This document shows, piece after piece, positions 1 to 5,156 of a DNA stretch of 6,356 bases. Source of the DNA: Clostridia bacterium (GTDB lineage Bacteria > Bacillota > Clostridia > Saccharofermentanales > UBA5734); NCBI GenBank assembly GCA_009929975.1, contig RZZF01000110.1, forward strand, positions 1 to 6,356. The letters are read 5' to 3'. The notes beneath the pieces are model-generated. The model had not been told where the DNA came from. It searched no databases and worked only from the letters and a program-made list of their open reading frames with translations. Every line of letters begins with the position of its first letter. Positions within the stretch are counted from its first letter, which is position 1. A program made the position numbers and the translations under genes.

Positions 1-1
1 G

Positions 2-1201
2 AATAACAAAAGTCGCAAACCGCGCTACATCCGCAGTCATAACCGTCGGCTTATTCTTTCTTTGTTTTATGAGAACGGGATTTTACCGGTCAGTGAACTG
101 GTCGCACGCACCGGTCTGAGCAAAACAACCATCATGAAAATTATCAATGATTTTATCGAGGAAGAGTTGATCTGCTCAGCGGGAAAAGGTGATTCGACCG
201 AGGAAGGCGGGAAACGTCCGGAACTCTACACCTACCGCGACGACCGGGCCAGTCTTCTGGTGATGTACAACGGCTGGCTGACTTTGACAGACTTGCATGG
301 AAAGCCACTGGAGCGGCATCAGGTCATACCGGACTTTCACAAAAAGACGTATGAAGATGTCATCGCCCTGTTGTCCGACAGCATTTTGCGGCTGATGTGG
401 AAGCGGCATCTCAAGCCAGAGCATCTGGCCGGTATTGTCCTCGCCATCGCCGGTATCGTTGATTCAGAACAGGGAATGGTCTGTCATGCCGTTCACTCGC
501 AAGCCTGGCCGGACCAGCGTCCGATCGTCCGTGACCTGCGTGAGGCCCTGTCTTTGGATATACCTGTATATTTGGAAAATGACGCCGCGTTTTTCGGATT
601 TGCCGAACTGCTTGATCCGGGCAATCGCTCCGTCTCATCCATCGTTACCATCAGCGCCGGTATTCATACCGGCGGCTGTGTTCTGCGTGATCATGCCCTG
701 ATTCACGGCAGCAGCGGTTTCGTCGGAGAATTCGGCCATACGACCGTGGATCCTCACAACGGCATTCAATGTATCTGCGGCGGCCATGGCTGTTTTGAAG
801 TCATGGTCAACCCGGAACGTCTGCTGGCATCTGCGCCATCGCCTGTAGCTGAAAAATCAGCGGCCGGTCAATCCGGCCATGTGAATCATCAGATCATCCA
901 GGTCTTTGACAAGGCCAATCAAGGTGACCCCCAGGCCTGCCGGATCGTTGATGAGGCAGTGTACTGGTTCGCGATTCTCATACGTGGCATCATTGTGCAA
1001 AACGACCCGCAGCTGATCATCATTCAGGGGACTTATCAGCAGGCCGGCCGGTATTTTATCGACCAGCTGCACCAGGCGGTGTACTCCTCCCCCCTGTTCA
1101 AGGCACGGAGCAATCTGGAGATCCGCTATTCAGGGCTGAATCGCGATCGGGATTTTCTGCGCGGTGCTGCCTATTATGTCTATCGTCGGCAGCTGACATG
1201 A
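2..1201 (+). CDS. ROK-family transcriptional regulator (XylR/NagC-like), 5' end outside window
   Basis: Probable sugar-responsive repressor: an N-terminal winged helix-turn-helix binds DNA and a C-terminal sugar-kinase-like ROK domain senses a sugar or sugar phosphate. The reading frame is open from base 2, and the first 20 codons (ending NRRLILSL) fit the usual start of the ROK helix-turn-helix. The TTG at 62 is therefore probably internal, and the true start lies off the left edge. The visible fragment is 399 residues, about full family length. The HTH spans roughly residues 30-57 (SELVARTGLSKTTIMKI). The ROK domain shows GIVLAIAGIVD, the LENDAAFF segment with the Asp equivalent to the kinase catalytic base, and GEFGHTTVDPH followed by CICGGHGCFE at 770-799, the family zinc site (His plus CxCGxxGC). 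The HTH points to a regulator rather than a glucokinase. Its effector is unknown, and any sugar operon would lie to the left. It ends at a strong terminator shared with the convergent 3D gene. Confidence 0.9.
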   Translation, partial: NNKSRKPRYIRSHNRRLILSLFYENGILPVSELVARTGLSKTTIMKIINDFIEEELICSAGKGDSTEEGGKRPELYTYRDDRASLLVMYNGWLTLTDLHGKPLERHQVIPDFHKKTYEDVIALLSDSILRLMWKRHLKPEHLAGIVLAIAGIVDSEQGMVCHAVHSQAWPDQRPIVRDLREALSLDIPVYLENDAAFFGFAELLDPGNRSVSSIVTISAGIHTGGCVLRDHALIHGSSGFVGEFGHTTVDPHNGIQCICGGHGCFEVMVNPERLLASAPSPVAEKSAAGQSGHVNHQIIQVFDKANQGDPQACRIVDEAVYWFAILIRGIIVQNDPQLIIIQGTYQQAGRYFIDQLHQAVYSSPLFKARSNLEIRYSGLNRDRDFLRGAAYYVYRRQLT

Positions 1202-1205
1202 AAAA

Positions 1206-1240
1206 CTGCTCTGAAATGATTGTTTCAGAGCAGTCTTTTA
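1206..1240. terminator. Bidirectional intrinsic terminator between ROK and 3D genes
   Basis: There is a perfect 11-bp stem, CTGCTCTGAAA (1206-1216) with TTTCAGAGCAG (1223-1233), and a 6-nt loop. On the + strand TCTTTTA follows. On the minus strand the stem is followed by TTTTT (complement of AAAAA at 1201-1205). It lies 4 bp after the ROK stop codon and 26 bp beyond the stop of the convergent 3D gene, so it can end both transcripts. Confidence 0.92.
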
Positions 1241-1259
1241 TCGAACGGATTCAGGGCTG

Positions 1260-2132
1260 TCAGCCGATGATTTCGACCTGCAGATATTGAACTCCGAAGC
1301 GCATCGCCTGTGCATGTGATTCGAAAAACACATCGATGGCATACCCATCATAGCGCCGCAAAGCACCCCCTGTGTCTCCCGCGACAAAGACGCGGTCAAA
1401 TCCCTGTATCTTCAGTTTTGTTCCGTAGGGAATCTTCTTTGGATCAACCGCGACAATCGTCGGTCCCGGTCGCTGTCCGGTACTGGTTGAAGCCGGATTG
1501 CCATCAGAACAGATGCCACTCTGATTATCAAATGGCGCATAGGCCGTGACTTTGGCTTTTACGACCCGGCTGCCTCCAGTCTGCGAGGCTTGCTGCTCGG
1601 ACTGACGTTTGGCTTCGGCCTCTTTCTCTGCCTGGCGTCTGGCTTCAGCTTCTTTTTCTGCTTTACGCTTAGCCTCGGCTTCCTTTTGCGCTTTGCGCTC
1701 GGCGGCAGCTTCTTCCTCTGCCAGTCTGGCAGCTTCCGCGGCCTGCGCTTCAGCCAGTGCGATGGCTTCCGCCTCAGCGATGGATGTGCGGACTTCATCA
1801 CTGCGGGTCATACCTGCAGGACGATCGCCTGATCCGGTCTGGTCATTTTCATTGATGACTTCAGCAGCGACTGATGTCGCCTTACTCTGCCGGCTGATAC
1901 CGGACAGGGTTTCAATGGCAGAGACTTTTTCCATGATTGGAAATGCCGTTTCCTCTTGTTTCAGCGCAGAAGCAGCCGGCTCAGCCACCTCTGCGCCTGT
2001 CGATGGCGGATCTTCGTCGTCCGACGACATGATTTCCGCAGTGGCTGCACCGGTATCCTGGGCGGGTATTTCGAGAACACCAGCGCCGACAAGAAGAACC
2101 GCCACAGATAAAACTGCTATGACTAATCTCAA
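1260..2132 (-). CDS. Secreted/anchored 3D-domain cell-wall protein with coiled-coil linker
   Basis: Likely extracytoplasmic peptidoglycan-active enzyme. The C-terminal ~100 residues (about 190-290 of 290) form a 3D domain, the MltA-related fold of YabE/YorM-type proteins. Its three aspartates are visible in VAVDP, VAGDTGGA and AIDVFF, after an AYAPFD...GICSDG start typical of the family. The N-terminus is a hydrophobic signal or anchor (RLVIAVLSVAVLLVGAGVL) without a lipobox cysteine. Next come an acidic Ser/Thr/Ala-rich linker and an Ala/Glu/Lys/Arg-rich coiled coil (about residues 116-182) built from imperfect 10-residue repeats. I chose the TTG start at 2132. AAAGGTGATC sits just upstream with normal spacing and puts the signal segment at the very N-terminus. 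The in-frame ATG at 2264 would add 44 residues ending KKRKGDH, which is the SD region read as protein, and it lies only about 5 nt from the predicted transcription start. No G5 or LysM domain is seen, so the coiled coil may act as the wall spacer. The domain call is firm; the lytic activity is inferred from the family. Confidence 0.88.
   Translation of the reverse strand: MRLVIAVLSVAVLLVGAGVLEIPAQDTGAATAEIMSSDDEDPPSTGAEVAEPAASALKQEETAFPIMEKVSAIETLSGISRQSKATSVAAEVINENDQTGSGDRPAGMTRSDEVRTSIAEAEAIALAEAQAAEAARLAEEEAAAERKAQKEAEAKRKAEKEAEARRQAEKEAEAKRQSEQQASQTGGSRVVKAKVTAYAPFDNQSGICSDGNPASTSTGQRPGPTIVAVDPKKIPYGTKLKIQGFDRVFVAGDTGGALRRYDGYAIDVFFESHAQAMRFGVQYLQVEIIG
1601..1720 (-). repeat. Four imperfect 30-bp in-frame tandem repeats in the 3D gene
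   Basis: Units at 1601-1630, 1631-1660, 1661-1690 and 1691-1720 share a pattern of C/T-rich blocks on the + strand, such as GGCTTC-GCTTCTTT. Each encodes ten residues of the form KEAEAKRKAE, KEAEARRQAE or KEAEAKRQSE. The period keeps frame, so changes in copy number would lengthen or shorten the coiled coil without disrupting the protein. Confidence 0.85.
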
Positions 2133-2146
2133 GTGATCACCTTTCC
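2133..2146 (-). promoter_or_regulatory. Ribosome binding site deciding the TTG start of the 3D gene
   Basis: Read on the minus strand, AAAGGTGATC is followed by AC and then TTG at 2132. This matches the 16S rRNA 3' end (AGGTGATC) closely. No comparable site precedes the in-frame ATG at 2264. Confidence 0.8.
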
Positions 2147-2233
2147 TTTTCTTCAGCCTCAATGGCACGAAGCCATTTTGCCGATTGACTGATCCTGCCG
2201 GAACACCAGACGAGACCAGATCTGAGAAACAAA

Positions 2234-2264
2234 ATGAGCAACGAACCTGTTGATCGTCGCTCAT
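2234..2264 (-). promoter_or_regulatory. Terminator-like hairpin at the start of the 3D gene leader
   Basis: On the minus strand an 11-bp stem (arms 2254-2264 and 2234-2244, with one G-U pair and a 9-nt loop) is followed directly by TTTGTTTC. It lies within a few nucleotides of the predicted transcription start and about 100 nt before the ribosome binding site. It could be a 5' stabilising hairpin or an attenuator. Both arms and the T tract are seen directly; the role is inferred. A second, 6-bp hairpin (AATGGC/GCCATT, 2161-2177) lies nearer the SD. Confidence 0.55.
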
Positions 2265-2275
2265 GTCAGTCTTGA

Positions 2276-2304
2276 ATTATATCACGGTCATCAGACCTTG
2301 GCAA
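2276..2304 (-). promoter_or_regulatory. Sigma-A-type promoter of the 3D gene
   Basis: On the minus strand, -35 TTGCCA (2304-2299), a 17-bp spacer and -10 TATAAT (2281-2276) match the consensus at 10 of 12 bases. Predicted transcription start is near 2269, giving a leader of about 135 nt before the TTG start. The -35 lies inside the left arm of the 9-bp inverted repeat at 2298-2345. Confidence 0.8.
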
Positions 2305-2345
2305 ACAGCCGAATGATAATTTGTACATTTCAGCAGGTTTGCCAA
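2298..2345. promoter_or_regulatory. 9-bp inverted repeat overlapping the 3D gene -35 (possible operator)
   Basis: TTGGCAAAC (2298-2306) and GTTTGCCAA (2337-2345) are exact reverse complements separated by 30 bp. The left arm covers the -35 hexamer of the minus-strand promoter. Such a pair could be two half-sites or operators for one regulator. No known motif was recognised. Confidence 0.5.
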
Positions 2346-2421
2346 AGATCAGGACCTGTGATGGCAGTTATTCAGTCAATCATCGAATGAAACGGCCTGA
2401 AACGCTGCTTTATTTTGTCTG

Positions 2422-2439
2422 CCTCAACAGTGGTTGAGG
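2422..2439. promoter_or_regulatory. 18-nt palindrome upstream of the VIT1-fusion promoter (possible operator)
   Basis: CCTCAAC (2422-2428), AGTG, GTTGAGG (2433-2439) form a perfect 7-bp inverted repeat ending 24 bp before the -10 of the downstream gene. No T tract follows on either strand, so an operator is more likely than a terminator. It does not resemble a standard Fur box. Confidence 0.5.
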
Positions 2440-2460
2440 GTCATCACCAGCTGAATTATC

Positions 2461-2469
2461 TGATATAAT
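2461..2469 (+). promoter_or_regulatory. Extended -10 promoter of the ferritin-like/VIT1 gene
   Basis: TGATATAAT combines a TGn extension with a perfect TATAAT hexamer (2464-2469). The -35 region at normal spacing (about TCATCA, 2441-2446) is poor, which an extended -10 can offset. The start codon is 43 bp downstream of the hexamer, consistent with a short leader. Confidence 0.65.
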
Positions 2470-2511
2470 TATGTTCATACTGGTTTGAAATGTCCAAGTG
2501 AATGAGACGAG

Positions 2512-3402
2512 GTGTTCGAGGAAACCGTCGATCCAACCGCCGACAACACCATTCGCAGCCAGCTGATCGCTGATCAGCGTGATGAAATAACCGCCTTCCA
2601 TCTGTATCGCAAAGTGGCCCGGACAATGAGAGACCCGCACAACCAGAAAATTCTTCTGGCCATTTCCGATGATGAAATGAAGCATTTCAGGCGACTCCGA
2701 TCGATCACCGGTGTCGCTACCCGTCCGCAAAAGTTCAAGATATTCATCTTCTACTGGATGATTCGCATCCTGGGGTTGACATTCGGTATCAAGCTGCTGG
2801 AAAAATCGGAAAATGAGGCAATTGCCGCGTACGACGAACTGGCGGACAGCGTCAGCGGTCTGGACGACATCATCGCGGACGAAGAACGGCATGAAACTGA
2901 ACTGATTAATATGATTGAAGAGGAACATCTGCAATACACAGGCTCGATTGTGCTTGGGCTTAATGACGCACTGGTCGAACTCACCGGTGCTCTGGCCGGC
3001 TACACGTTCGCCTTTCAGAACACCCGGCTGATCGCCCTGACCGGCCTGATTACCGGAATCAGCGCGTCATTTTCGATGGCGGCCAGCGAATACCTTTCGT
3101 CACGTCAGGACGACGACAGCAACGCGCTTCGTTCCGCCGTGTACACCGGCATCTCTTATGTCGTGACTGTCATTCTTCTTATCCTGCCGTTTTTGCTGCT
3201 GTCGAACCCATTTATCTGTCTCGCGGTGACACTGCTGATCGCGGTTCTGGTCATCTTCATGTTCAATTTCTATGTTTCTATCGCCAAAGATGAGCCGTTC
3301 AAACGTCGTTTTCTTGAAATGTCGGCCATTTCACTCGGAGTCGCGGCACTCTCATTTCTGATCGGTATTCTGATCCGCCAGTTTATTGGAATTGACATCT
3401 GA
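2512..3402 (+). CDS. Ferritin-like (rubrerythrin-type) domain fused to VIT1/CCC1 metal transporter
   Basis: Predicted inner-membrane exporter or storage-linked transporter for Fe2+ or Mn2+, with a cytoplasmic diiron sensor/oxidase domain. It resembles the MbfA-type architecture (erythrin plus VIT1). Residues ~15-140 form the ferritin-like bundle. Candidate metal ligands are E25 (QRDEITAF), E55/H58 (DEMKH), E102 (SENEAIAAY) and E124/H127 (EERHE), the usual E-ExxH-E-ExxH set. Residues ~145-296 are the VIT1 part, with GLNDALVELTGALAGYTFA, the conserved SMAASEYLSSR stretch and further hydrophobic spans near 211-230, 234-255 and 270-292. The total of 296 residues is normal for the fusion. The GTG start is the first usable codon after an in-frame stop at 2503-2505 and is needed to keep helix 1. 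Its SD is weak (GAGACGAG close to the start). The gene appears monocistronic, divergent from the 3D gene. Metal specificity and transport direction are inferred from the family. Confidence 0.9.
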   Translation: MFEETVDPTADNTIRSQLIADQRDEITAFHLYRKVARTMRDPHNQKILLAISDDEMKHFRRLRSITGVATRPQKFKIFIFYWMIRILGLTFGIKLLEKSENEAIAAYDELADSVSGLDDIIADEERHETELINMIEEEHLQYTGSIVLGLNDALVELTGALAGYTFAFQNTRLIALTGLITGISASFSMAASEYLSSRQDDDSNALRSAVYTGISYVVTVILLILPFLLLSNPFICLAVTLLIAVLVIFMFNFYVSIAKDEPFKRRFLEMSAISLGVAALSFLIGILIRQFIGIDI

Positions 3403-3436
3403 TCGCCTCGACCGCTATCCACCAGATTGGTCCTTC

Positions 3437-3477
3437 CTTTCCTGTGTAACATGATGACATTGCGCTGTTCAGGAAAG
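3437..3477. repeat. 8-bp inverted repeat upstream of the small-protein promoter
   Basis: CTTTCCTG (3437-3444) and CAGGAAAG (3470-3477) are exact reverse complements across 25 bp. They lie just upstream of the -10 elements of the small gene and after the VIT1-fusion stop codon. A regulator site or a weak hairpin are both possible. There is no T tract, so I do not call it a terminator. I see no other terminator for the upstream gene. Confidence 0.35.
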
Positions 3478-3495
3478 TGCTATACTGATTATAAT
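3478..3495 (+). promoter_or_regulatory. Promoter region of the 72-residue protein gene
   Basis: Two overlapping -10 candidates occur: TGCTATACT (3478-3486, extended -10) and TATAAT (3490-3495). The possible -35 for the first, TTGCGC (3460-3465), is 15 bp away; the second has only a weak -35. A 5-bp hairpin with a GAAA tetraloop (GACAG/CTGTC, 3507-3520) lies in the leader just before the SD. Confidence 0.55.
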
Positions 3496-3539
3496 GTTAA
3501 GGCAATGACAGGAAACTGTCGATGAAAGGTGGAAACGAT

Positions 3540-3758
3540 ATGGATATTAAAGAAAAAATCGAAGAAATTGTCGCAAAAGTTCGCAATGACAAGGATTTTG
3601 CCGCGAAATTCAAAGATGATCCGGTTAAGGCGGTTGAATCCGTTTTGGGTGTCGATTTACCGGATGACAAGATTGAATCACTGGTTGACGGAATCAAGGC
3701 GAAGCTGACCGCGGATAAAGCCGGCGGTCTGGTTGACAAAATCAAAGGGCTGTTCTGA
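3540..3758 (+). CDS. Small charged helical protein of unknown function, 72 aa
   Basis: I cannot assign a named family. I chose the ATG at 3540 because AAAGGTGG (3525-3532) stands 7 bp before it. The upstream in-frame ATG at 3522 would place the SD inside the gene and has no site of its own. The protein is Lys/Asp/Glu-rich, has no Cys and no membrane segment, and should be mostly helical and cytoplasmic. Residues 1-38 (IEEIVAKVRNDKDFAAKF, DDPVKAVESVLG) followed by VDLPDD resemble the general layout of nitrile-hydratase-like or Nif11-type leader peptides ('D-F...DP...LG..LP'). A double glycine at 62-63 precedes an amphipathic tail LVDKIKGLF. No modification enzyme or peptide exporter is visible nearby, so a precursor role is speculation; a free-standing small cytoplasmic protein is equally likely. 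Its own promoter and good SD suggest solid expression. It converges on the GGDEF gene 39 bp away. Confidence 0.85.
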   Translation: MDIKEKIEEIVAKVRNDKDFAAKFKDDPVKAVESVLGVDLPDDKIESLVDGIKAKLTADKAGGLVDKIKGLF

Positions 3759-3766
3759 TCTCCGTC

Positions 3767-3783
3767 AGGTCATCACTTGACCT
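3767..3783. terminator. Possible weak hairpin between convergent genes
   Basis: AGGTCA (3767-3772) and TGACCT (3778-3783) form a 6-bp stem with a 5-nt loop, extendable with a bulge to the flanking GTC/GAC. It is the only hairpin seen between the small gene and the convergent GGDEF gene. Neither strand has a T tract after it, so intrinsic termination is doubtful. The right arm begins a tandem TGACCTC repeat (3778-3791). Confidence 0.3.
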
Positions 3784-3797
3784 CTGACCTCTGTCCA

Positions 3798-4928
3798 TCA
3801 ATCCAGGCTCTGCACTTCGGTGTGGAGCTTTTTTATGCTGCGCTTATGCAAGTACATCTGATGGTCGGCTGCGTTGTAAAGCTCATCTATCGTCATCGGC
3901 TCAGCGTACGGTTGATAACCATAACTGAAACTGAGCCCTTTAATCAGTGGATCAGAATGGTGTGACAGATCCCGGGACAGCGTATCGATGTAGTGGCTGA
4001 CATCCGAATGCTGCTGGTTGACAACGACAGAAAATTCATCGCCACCCAGCCGCGCAACCAGGCCATCCCGGCCGAATGCGGTCTTAAGCATCTGTGCGAA
4101 GGTTATCAGAATATCATCGCCTTTTTTGTGGCCGTAATGATCATTAATTTCTTTGAAATAATTCAGGTCAAAGATGATGATGCCAAATGGCCGACCGCTT
4201 TGCATCAGATGAAGCAGGTGTGATTCGTAACTTTTTCTATTGTAGGATTTCGTCAGGAAATCTTCTTCTGTCGGACTCGTTTCCAGAAAAATATAGATGG
4301 CCAGAAGGCCCAATACAATCGATGTCCAGGAGAAATGAAGTTTCGAATCGAATAACTGGACCACCATCCCGATGATCGGCAGTAAGAAACAGAGGACGAA
4401 AATCATCGCTTCTTTCATGTCAATCCGGTGCCGGTGTCTGAGGATGAAAAAAAGCAGACAGAGATAAAGTCCCGCGAGTGCGGCATAGTGGAAAGACTTC
4501 AGGTCACCGCTGCTGAAATGGTTGGTGACGCGGTTGATCTTGAAATAGACCGGATAAAAGAAATTGACGATTAGAATCGACAGCGTCAGCAGGCTGATGT
4601 GCTGGTAATACAGTCGACGCACCACACGATCGGGATCTCTGTTGATTCGAAAATCAACATAGGAAAACAGCAGGCCGCCGATCACAGGACCGATCAGAAA
4701 AAGAATGAAATTCGTACTGTACTCCAGAAAAAACGCGCCGCGGAATGTCATGCCGTCAAAAATCCAGGTCAACGGTTCAACAACAATCGCGACGGCGGTT
4801 GACGCGATGATCAGGCGGATCAGTCTCTGACTGAATGTTTTGATTTTTGACAGGCGGACAAACAGATAAAGAAGCAGAAGAATCAAAAGACTCAGTACAT
4901 TGATTTGGAATTGTACAAGATAGTCCAT
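3798..4928 (-). CDS. Membrane-bound diguanylate cyclase (GGDEF), no inhibitory I-site
   Basis: Predicted to make cyclic di-GMP from two GTP in response to an unknown membrane or extracellular cue. Residues 1-216 hold about seven hydrophobic segments (near 5-25, 37-55, 68-90, 108-126, 146-164, 174-192 and 199-215) with no recognised sensor family. The GGDEF domain covers ~220-370. It opens with DFLTKSYNRKSY, a variant of the common D.LTgL.NRR start. It keeps the metal-binding Asp (D254 in FDLNYFKEIND), guanine contacts N262 and D271, the signature GGDEF at 295-299, and a typical end (AADHQMYLHK). The allosteric RxxD would fall at 286-289 but reads GRDG, so product inhibition by that site is unlikely. 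No EAL or HD-GYP domain is present. The ATG start is supported by AGGAG six bases upstream (complement of 4935-4939). Single gene, divergent from the zinc-ribbon gene. The catalytic call is strong; signal and target are unknown. Confidence 0.93.
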   Translation of the reverse strand: MDYLVQFQINVLSLLILLLLYLFVRLSKIKTFSQRLIRLIIASTAVAIVVEPLTWIFDGMTFRGAFFLEYSTNFILFLIGPVIGGLLFSYVDFRINRDPDRVVRRLYYQHISLLTLSILIVNFFYPVYFKINRVTNHFSSGDLKSFHYAALAGLYLCLLFFILRHRHRIDMKEAMIFVLCFLLPIIGMVVQLFDSKLHFSWTSIVLGLLAIYIFLETSPTEEDFLTKSYNRKSYESHLLHLMQSGRPFGIIIFDLNYFKEINDHYGHKKGDDILITFAQMLKTAFGRDGLVARLGGDEFSVVVNQQHSDVSHYIDTLSRDLSHHSDPLIKGLSFSYGYQPYAEPMTIDELYNAADHQMYLHKRSIKKLHTEVQSLD

Positions 4929-4981
4929 ATGCCACTCCTGTCTTCTGCTCCACGATGATCAGAACCATATGTTATCTGCTA

Positions 4982-5011
4982 TTTATACCATCAAATGACG
5001 ACAGAGCGCAA
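4982..5011 (-). promoter_or_regulatory. Promoter of the GGDEF gene
   Basis: On the minus strand, TTGCGC (5011-5006), an 18-bp spacer and TATAAA (4987-4982) form a moderate sigma-A match. The hexamer ends 53 bp before the ATG. Direct repeats of CAAATGACG (4992-5000 and 5009-5017) cover the spacer and the edge of the -35. Confidence 0.5.
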
Positions 5012-5017
5012 ATGACG
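4992..5017. repeat. Direct repeat CAAATGACG x2 in the GGDEF promoter
   Basis: Two exact 9-bp copies (4992-5000 and 5009-5017) start 17 bp apart within the divergent control region. Their place over the -35/spacer makes them a candidate regulator binding site. No known motif was recognised. Confidence 0.45.
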
Positions 5018-5027
5018 GTGAAAGCTG

Positions 5028-5055
5028 TTGTTTTGATTTAGCTTTGTGATACGAT
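5028..5055 (+). promoter_or_regulatory. Candidate promoter of the zinc-ribbon membrane protein gene
   Basis: TTGTTT (5028-5033), a 16-bp spacer and TACGAT (5050-5055), with TG one base before the -10 (TGATACGAT), form a fair extended -10 promoter. This implies a leader of about 95 nt. I found no GEMM-type c-di-GMP riboswitch core in it. Confidence 0.45.
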
Positions 5056-5156
5056 AAGGGTAATAAAGACGTCAGCCGATCCAGCTTCAACCATTGAACC
5101 AACAGTTGATCATACCATCAGAAACGCAATGATATTATGGAGAGGGGTACTGAGCA

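Larger units (their letters stand above)
2265..2511. other. Divergent regulatory region between 3D and ferritin-like/VIT1 genes
   Basis: With the 3D leader (2133-2264), this makes a stretch of 379 bases without a supported gene. It holds the minus-strand TTGCCA/TATAAT promoter, the 9-bp inverted repeat, an 18-nt palindrome at 2422-2439 and the + strand extended -10 at 2461-2469. The part from about 2346 to 2420 shows nothing I can identify. I see no convincing small gene and no recognised riboswitch core. Confidence 0.7.

Noticed and set aside
62..64. TTG at 62 as start of the ROK regulator
   Set aside because: The open frame upstream encodes NRRLILSL, which belongs to the first helix of the ROK HTH, so the start is off the window.
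1601..1720. Tandem 30-bp repeats as a possible CRISPR array
   Set aside because: The units abut without spacers, are imperfect and encode a periodic coiled coil.
1609..2136. 175-residue Ala/Ser-rich open frame on the + strand opposite the 3D gene
   Set aside because: Its composition is the mirror of the Ala/Glu/Lys repeats and linker on the other strand, and it has no family motif. Treated as a shadow.
2133..2264. N-terminal extension of the 3D protein with a CSFC pair resembling a ClpX-type zinc finger
   Set aside because: The second Cys pair is missing, the segment ends in the translated SD, and it starts almost at the predicted transcription start. Better read as leader RNA.
2568..2579. 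12-bp perfect palindrome CGCTGATCAGCG in the start of the VIT1-fusion gene
   Set aside because: It falls inside conserved helix-1 coding sequence (LIADQR) and can be explained by codon use; no independent sign of a binding site.
2410..2934. 174-residue minus-strand frame overlapping the ferritin-like gene
   Set aside because: It lies opposite the well-supported diiron domain and crosses its promoter, with no recognisable domain.
3522..3539. ATG at 3522 as start of the small protein
   Set aside because: The SD AAAGGTGG lies inside this extension and serves the ATG at 3540.
5041..5156. Possible c-di-GMP riboswitch before the zinc-ribbon gene, given the neighbouring cyclase
   Set aside because: The conserved GEMM core segments were not found in this leader.
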